A DNA stretch of 64,000 nucleotides, taken from NCBI RefSeq assembly GCF_003048255.1, contig NZ_CP028487.1:3410001-3474000 (forward strand), given 5' to 3'. This DNA is from Yersinia massiliensis (GTDB lineage: Bacteria > Pseudomonadota > Gammaproteobacteria > Enterobacterales > Enterobacteriaceae). This document shows positions 61,118 through 64,000 of this stretch, in pieces. Within the stretch, counting starts at the first letter, position 1; every line of letters begins with the position of its first letter. A program made the position numbers and the translations under genes. The notes beneath the pieces were generated by a model. The model worked only from the letters and a program-made list of their open reading frames with translations. It had not been told where the DNA came from and ran no database searches.

Positions 61118-61410
61118 GCGATAAATACACGTGCGCTGTGTGCAAAGCTGAATTTGATAGCAATGACACATATGAATATCGAGGGTTTTATAGCTGCGAT
61201 GAGCACTTTGATGAGCTTCAAGAAAGAGTTAACGGTAAGCGTCAGCGAATAATTGACGACTTCGATGCCAAATCAAAGCCACTACAAGGCTTGGATATAA
61301 GCACTAATTCGGTAATTGGCCGCGCTAATCGAGAAATATTGAAAGGGCCAATTGAAGTGTGCAGCAAAGAAACCCTGATAGAGAAGGATTACAGAAATGG
61401 GATTCTGTAG
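61114..61410 (+). CDS. Small zinc-binding protein, unknown
   Basis: 98 residues. CAVCKAEF and YSCDEHFDE give a C-x2-C ... C-x2-H zinc site in the first 32 residues; the rest is helical and basic (ERVNGKRQRIIDDFDAKSK). No family recognised. Confidence 0.6.
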   Translation: MSDKYTCAVCKAEFDSNDTYEYRGFYSCDEHFDELQERVNGKRQRIIDDFDAKSKPLQGLDISTNSVIGRANREILKGPIEVCSKETLIEKDYRNGIL

Positions 61411-61663
61411 CGAGATGATGCATTGGACGATTTTATCTGGCTCCGTTAGTGATTTCATCGGTGCGCCTCACTGGGCCAAACGACTATGCGTTCAGCGCGG
61501 GACCGGACAAAAACTCTGGTGGGATGGTATGCAGAAATATCAAGACAAAGAGCAATTGCTCGATGCTTACACATCTGACTTTAATGAGTGTGTCGATATT
61601 CTGGCAGAGCGGAGGCTTGTGCCAATTAATGAGATAAGAGGCGACTATGAAAATCAGCCTTAA
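61397..61663 (+). CDS. Early protein upstream of xis, unknown
   Basis: 88 residues: GFCSEMMHWTILSGSVSDFIGAPHWAKRLCVQRGTGQKLWWDGMQKY and an acidic helical end. It overlaps both neighbours (14 and 17 bp). No family recognised. Confidence 0.6.
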   Translation: MGFCSEMMHWTILSGSVSDFIGAPHWAKRLCVQRGTGQKLWWDGMQKYQDKEQLLDAYTSDFNECVDILAERRLVPINEIRGDYENQP

Positions 61664-61889
61664 AGAGTGGAACGAGCGGCGAGACAGGCCGCGATCAATG
61701 AAGCAGATATATAGATGGGTGGAAGCTGGAAAGATATACCCACCGCCAGAACGAGTAGGGAAAGAGTACGAAGTTGAATCAACCGCAATATATAGAAACC
61801 CCGCAGACAGAACAAATCCAATACCAGCAAACAACTTAATATCAAGGATTAGAAATGGCAGCAAGAAGGCGATCCGCCGCACTGCGTGA
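61647..61889 (+). CDS. xis: Excisionase (lambda Xis family)
   Basis: 80 residues. MKISLKEWNERRDRPRSMKQIYRWVEAGKIYPPPERVGKEYEV matches lambda Xis almost position by position (winged-helix DNA binding), and the C-terminal ISRIRNGSKKA corresponds to LKRIRNGKKA. It directs Int to excision. It overlaps int by 35 bp. Confidence 0.92.
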   Translation: MKISLKEWNERRDRPRSMKQIYRWVEAGKIYPPPERVGKEYEVESTAIYRNPADRTNPIPANNLISRIRNGSKKAIRRTA

Positions 61890-62931
61890 TTTGCCACCGA
61901 ACTTATACGTTCGCAACGGTGGTTATTACAGCTATAAAGACCCAAGGACGGGTAAAGAATTCGGCCTTGGTCGCGATAAGCGCTCAGCAATAAATCAGGC
62001 CGTAGAGGCTAACATGCAACTCATGGATACAGGGACATCGGCAAGGCTTGTTGATCGCATCAATAACATTGCTGTTGTCACCGTATCAGATTGGGTCAAA
62101 ACGTACACAACCACGCTAAGCAAGAGGGGATTAAAAAGCAAAACACTCCTTGGATATCACAGCAGATTGAATGTTATCGACGATTTATTCTCCACAAGGC
62201 CGATCGATAGCATTAGCACCAAAGATGTTGCAACACTTCTTAACGATTACACGAATAATGGAAAGGCCGCTTCTGCTAAATTGATGCGGTCATTTCTTAC
62301 TGATTTTTTCAGGGAAGCAATATCGGAGGGAGTTATTGATACCAACCCCGTCGACGCAACCAAAAACCCAAAAATAGAAGTGAGACGAGCGCGGTTATCA
62401 CTAGATAATTTCCTAGCCATCAGAGCGGCGGCGAGAGACATGCCAAGTTGGGTTGTCGATAGCATGGACCTAGCAATAGTAACAGGACAGCGGGTCGGCG
62501 ATGTGCGCCAAATGAAGTGGACTGATATCAAGGATGATAAATTGTTTATTGAGCAAGAAAAGACGGGGATGAGGATCGTCATTCCATTTGATGTTAAGCT
62601 AGATACCCTTTCGCTGTCTTTGCGTGATATTATCTCGCGCTGCGAAAATCGGCCGATCAAAGGTGAGACGATAATTTCATCTGAAAAGGGCGAGGCATTT
62701 GCAGATAAAACGCTAACTAAGCGATTTGCCAGAGCTAGAGATTTAGCAAACATTACTTGGGAAGGCGTCAATCCACCTCCGTTTCATGAGATAAGGAGCC
62801 TAGCTTCTAGACTCTACGAAAAGGAAAAGGGAGAGGCTTTCTCTCAAAAAATCCTCGGACATAAATCCGCACAAACAACCGATAAATATCGTGATGTTCG
62901 TGGGAGTGAATGGATCGAGATAGAAGTGTAG
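61855..62931 (+). CDS. int: Integrase, lambda-type tyrosine recombinase
   Basis: 358 residues (lambda Int has 356). The arm-binding domain RDLPPNLYVRNGGYYSYKDPRTGKEFGLGRDKR is nearly that of lambda. Catalytic residues: Arg in VTGQRVGDVRQMKW, HEIRS, LGHKS and Tyr in TTDKYRDVRG. It recombines attP with the rsfS start region. The gene ends 65 bp before the attR core, with the P arm between them. Confidence 0.95.
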   Translation: MAARRRSAALRDLPPNLYVRNGGYYSYKDPRTGKEFGLGRDKRSAINQAVEANMQLMDTGTSARLVDRINNIAVVTVSDWVKTYTTTLSKRGLKSKTLLGYHSRLNVIDDLFSTRPIDSISTKDVATLLNDYTNNGKAASAKLMRSFLTDFFREAISEGVIDTNPVDATKNPKIEVRRARLSLDNFLAIRAAARDMPSWVVDSMDLAIVTGQRVGDVRQMKWTDIKDDKLFIEQEKTGMRIVIPFDVKLDTLSLSLRDIISRCENRPIKGETIISSEKGEAFADKTLTKRFARARDLANITWEGVNPPPFHEIRSLASRLYEKEKGEAFSQKILGHKSAQTTDKYRDVRGSEWIEIEV

Positions 62932-62996
62932 TGAACGAATTTCGAATAATTTCGACCTGCACAGTGTAACCAACTGATTAAATTAGAAAAAATTAA

Positions 62997-63018
62997 GGGG
63001 AACCTTTGCAAGGTAAAG
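62997..63018 (+). other. attR core (22-bp direct repeat), within the start of rsfS
   Basis: Identical to 16224-16245. It supplies the AAGGGG ribosome-binding site and the first four codons of rsfS, so the chromosomal gene is regenerated. Confidence 0.9.
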
Positions 63019-63323
63019 CGCTCCAAGCATTTGTTATCGACAAGCTCGATGATTTGAAAGGCCAAGATATTATCGCTCTGGATGTTCAAGGCAAGTCCAG
63101 CATCACTGATTGCATGATCATTTGTACGGGTACTTCGACTCGCCATGTGATGGCGCTGGCAGACAATCTAGTTCAAGAATCACGCATGGCTGGCATGATC
63201 CCGTTAGGGGTCGAAGGTCAAGGTGTCTCTGACTGGGTTGTGGTCGATTTGGGCGAAGTCATTGTCCATGTAATGCAAGAAGAGAGCCGCCGTTTATATG
63301 AACTGGAAAAACTCTGGAGCTAA
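63006..63323 (+). CDS. rsfS: RsfS, ribosomal silencing factor
   Basis: 105 residues, TTG start at 63006 within the att core, behind [51 protein letters not shown] and [36 protein letters not shown] cover the full RsfS domain. It binds L14 and blocks subunit joining in starvation. The coding sequence is intact, but its transcription now depends on phage-side DNA. Confidence 0.95.
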   Translation: MQGKALQAFVIDKLDDLKGQDIIALDVQGKSSITDCMIICTGTSTRHVMALADNLVQESRMAGMIPLGVEGQGVSDWVVVDLGEVIVHVMQEESRRLYELEKLWS

Positions 63324-63326
63324 ACG

Positions 63327-63797
63327 GTGAAACTGCAACTGGTAGCCGTCGGCACTAAAATGCCAGACTGGGTGCAGACAGGTTTTATCGATTACCTGCG
63401 CCGCTTTCCCAAAGACATGCCTTTCGAGCTGGTAGAAATCCCAGCAGGTAAACGGGGCAAGAATGCGGATATCAAACGCATTTTGGAAAAAGAAGGCGAG
63501 CTAATGTTGGCTGCAGTGGGCAAGAATAATCGCATTGTCACACTGGATATCCCAGGTACAACCTGGGAGACACCACAATTAGCCCAGCAATTAGAGCGCT
63601 GGAAGCAGGATGGCCGTGATGTCAGTTTGCTGATTGGCGGGCCGGAAGGGTTAGCTCCGGCCTGTAAAGCTGCGGCAGAGCAGAGCTGGTCGCTCTCTCC
63701 GCTGACGCTGCCTCACCCTTTAGTGCGTGTCTTAGTGGCTGAGAGCCTCTATCGCGCCTGGAGTATTACGACCAATCACCCTTATCACCGGGAATAA
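63327..63797 (+). CDS. rlmH: RlmH, 23S rRNA pseudouridine-1915 N3-methyltransferase
   Basis: 156 residues, GTG start 3 bp after rsfS. SPOUT knot motif: [54 protein letters not shown] is the usual C-terminus. It methylates Psi1915 in helix 69 on 70S ribosomes. It is co-transcribed with rsfS and mrdA. Confidence 0.97.
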   Translation: MKLQLVAVGTKMPDWVQTGFIDYLRRFPKDMPFELVEIPAGKRGKNADIKRILEKEGELMLAAVGKNNRIVTLDIPGTTWETPQLAQQLERWKQDGRDVSLLIGGPEGLAPACKAAAEQSWSLSPLTLPHPLVRVLVAESLYRAWSITTNHPYHRE

Positions 63798-63889
63798 GCG
63801 GGCGATGAACCTGAGTATAGTGATGACGTTATGTGACATGCCGGTGTTAGATAAAATGCTGGTTTTGGGCAAAATGAAGTAGCAGCGGA

Positions 63890-64000
63890 ATGAAAAAAGA
63901 ACCTAACTCTTTTCGCGACTATTCGGCTGAGTCGGCCTTGTTTGTCCGCCGCGCCTTGGTGGCTTTTCTCGGTATCTTGCTGCTAAGCGGGATATTGGTC
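63890..64000 (+). CDS. mrdA: MrdA, penicillin-binding protein 2 (3' truncated by window edge)
   Basis: Only the first 37 codons are in the window: MKKEPNSFRDYSAESALFVRRAL then a membrane anchor (VAFLGILLLSGILV). Start and anchor match the N-terminus of enterobacterial PBP2, the elongasome transpeptidase needed for rod shape. Position after rlmH is the conserved order. Confidence 0.92.
   Translation, partial: MKKEPNSFRDYSAESALFVRRALVAFLGILLLSGILV

Larger units (their letters stand above)
16224..63018. mobile_element. Complete lambdoid-control, short-tailed prophage integrated at rsfS
   Basis: The element is bounded by a 22-bp direct repeat and measures 46,773 bp from repeat to repeat. It encodes Int and Xis next to attR, CI/Cro/CII/N/Q regulators, replication, lysis, packaging, a short-tail virion and a tailspike. 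All expected modules are present and no structural gene looks disrupted, so it may be inducible. The virion module is of the BPP-1/epsilon15 type while control and recombination are lambda/P22-like. Confidence 0.95.

Noticed and set aside
16224..63018. Insertion sequences, CRISPR arrays or a second element
   Set aside because: No transposase gene, no terminal inverted repeats of IS type and no regularly spaced repeat-spacer units were seen. All content fits a single prophage.

Overview
The window is about 64 kb of a Yersinia-like enterobacterial chromosome carrying one apparently complete 46.8 kb temperate prophage. The host backbone has the conserved enterobacterial order miaB-ybeZ-ybeY-corC-lnt, gltIJKL, ybeL, leuS-lptE-holA-nadD, and then, beyond the prophage, rsfS-rlmH-mrdA. 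Gene order, protein similarity recalled from E. coli and base composition point to Yersinia; the species cannot be fixed from sequence alone.

The prophage lies between nadD and rsfS. A 22-bp direct repeat (16224-16245 and 62997-63018) marks attL and attR and includes the ribosome-binding region and TTG start of rsfS. Integration therefore rebuilt the start of rsfS exactly but left its native promoter 47 kb away. Left to right the prophage holds: (1) a rightward, AT-rich cell-surface modification cassette (16496-19852); (2) a leftward-transcribed virion block (19864-40887): tailspike, ejection proteins, nozzle, tail tube, capsid, scaffold, portal, terminase. This is a short-tailed virion of the BPP-1/epsilon15/T7-like kind, not a P22 virion; (3) a small rightward gene (40945), a KilA-N gene and a lysis cassette with holin, lysozyme, Rz and nested Rz1; (4) a leftward early/middle block with Q antiterminator, RusA, NinB, DnaB helicase, replication initiator, CII and Cro; (5) the cI switch (51407-52700); (6) a rightward left-operon from PL with a P22-type N antiterminator, many small genes, a RecE-type exonuclease, two methyltransferase-like proteins, Xis and a lambda-type integrase.

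The control logic looks lambdoid. PL and PR share a 14-bp operator core just upstream of the -10. cI appears to be made from a leaderless PRM transcript. Both early leaders carry boxA-like sequences and matching boxB-like hairpins with a CGCTT loop. The N gene is preceded by a perfect 21-bp stem whose cap folds like a tRNA.

The most promising undescribed system is the three-gene cassette at 16496-19852: a HAD phosphatase fused to a UbiA enzyme resembling decaprenyl-phosphate phosphoribosyltransferase, an SMR-type flippase and a GT-C membrane glycosyltransferase. It has the layout of a gtrABC seroconversion operon but predicts a polyprenyl-phosphate-ribofuranose donor instead of glucose. Second is the tRNA-like hairpin controlling N.
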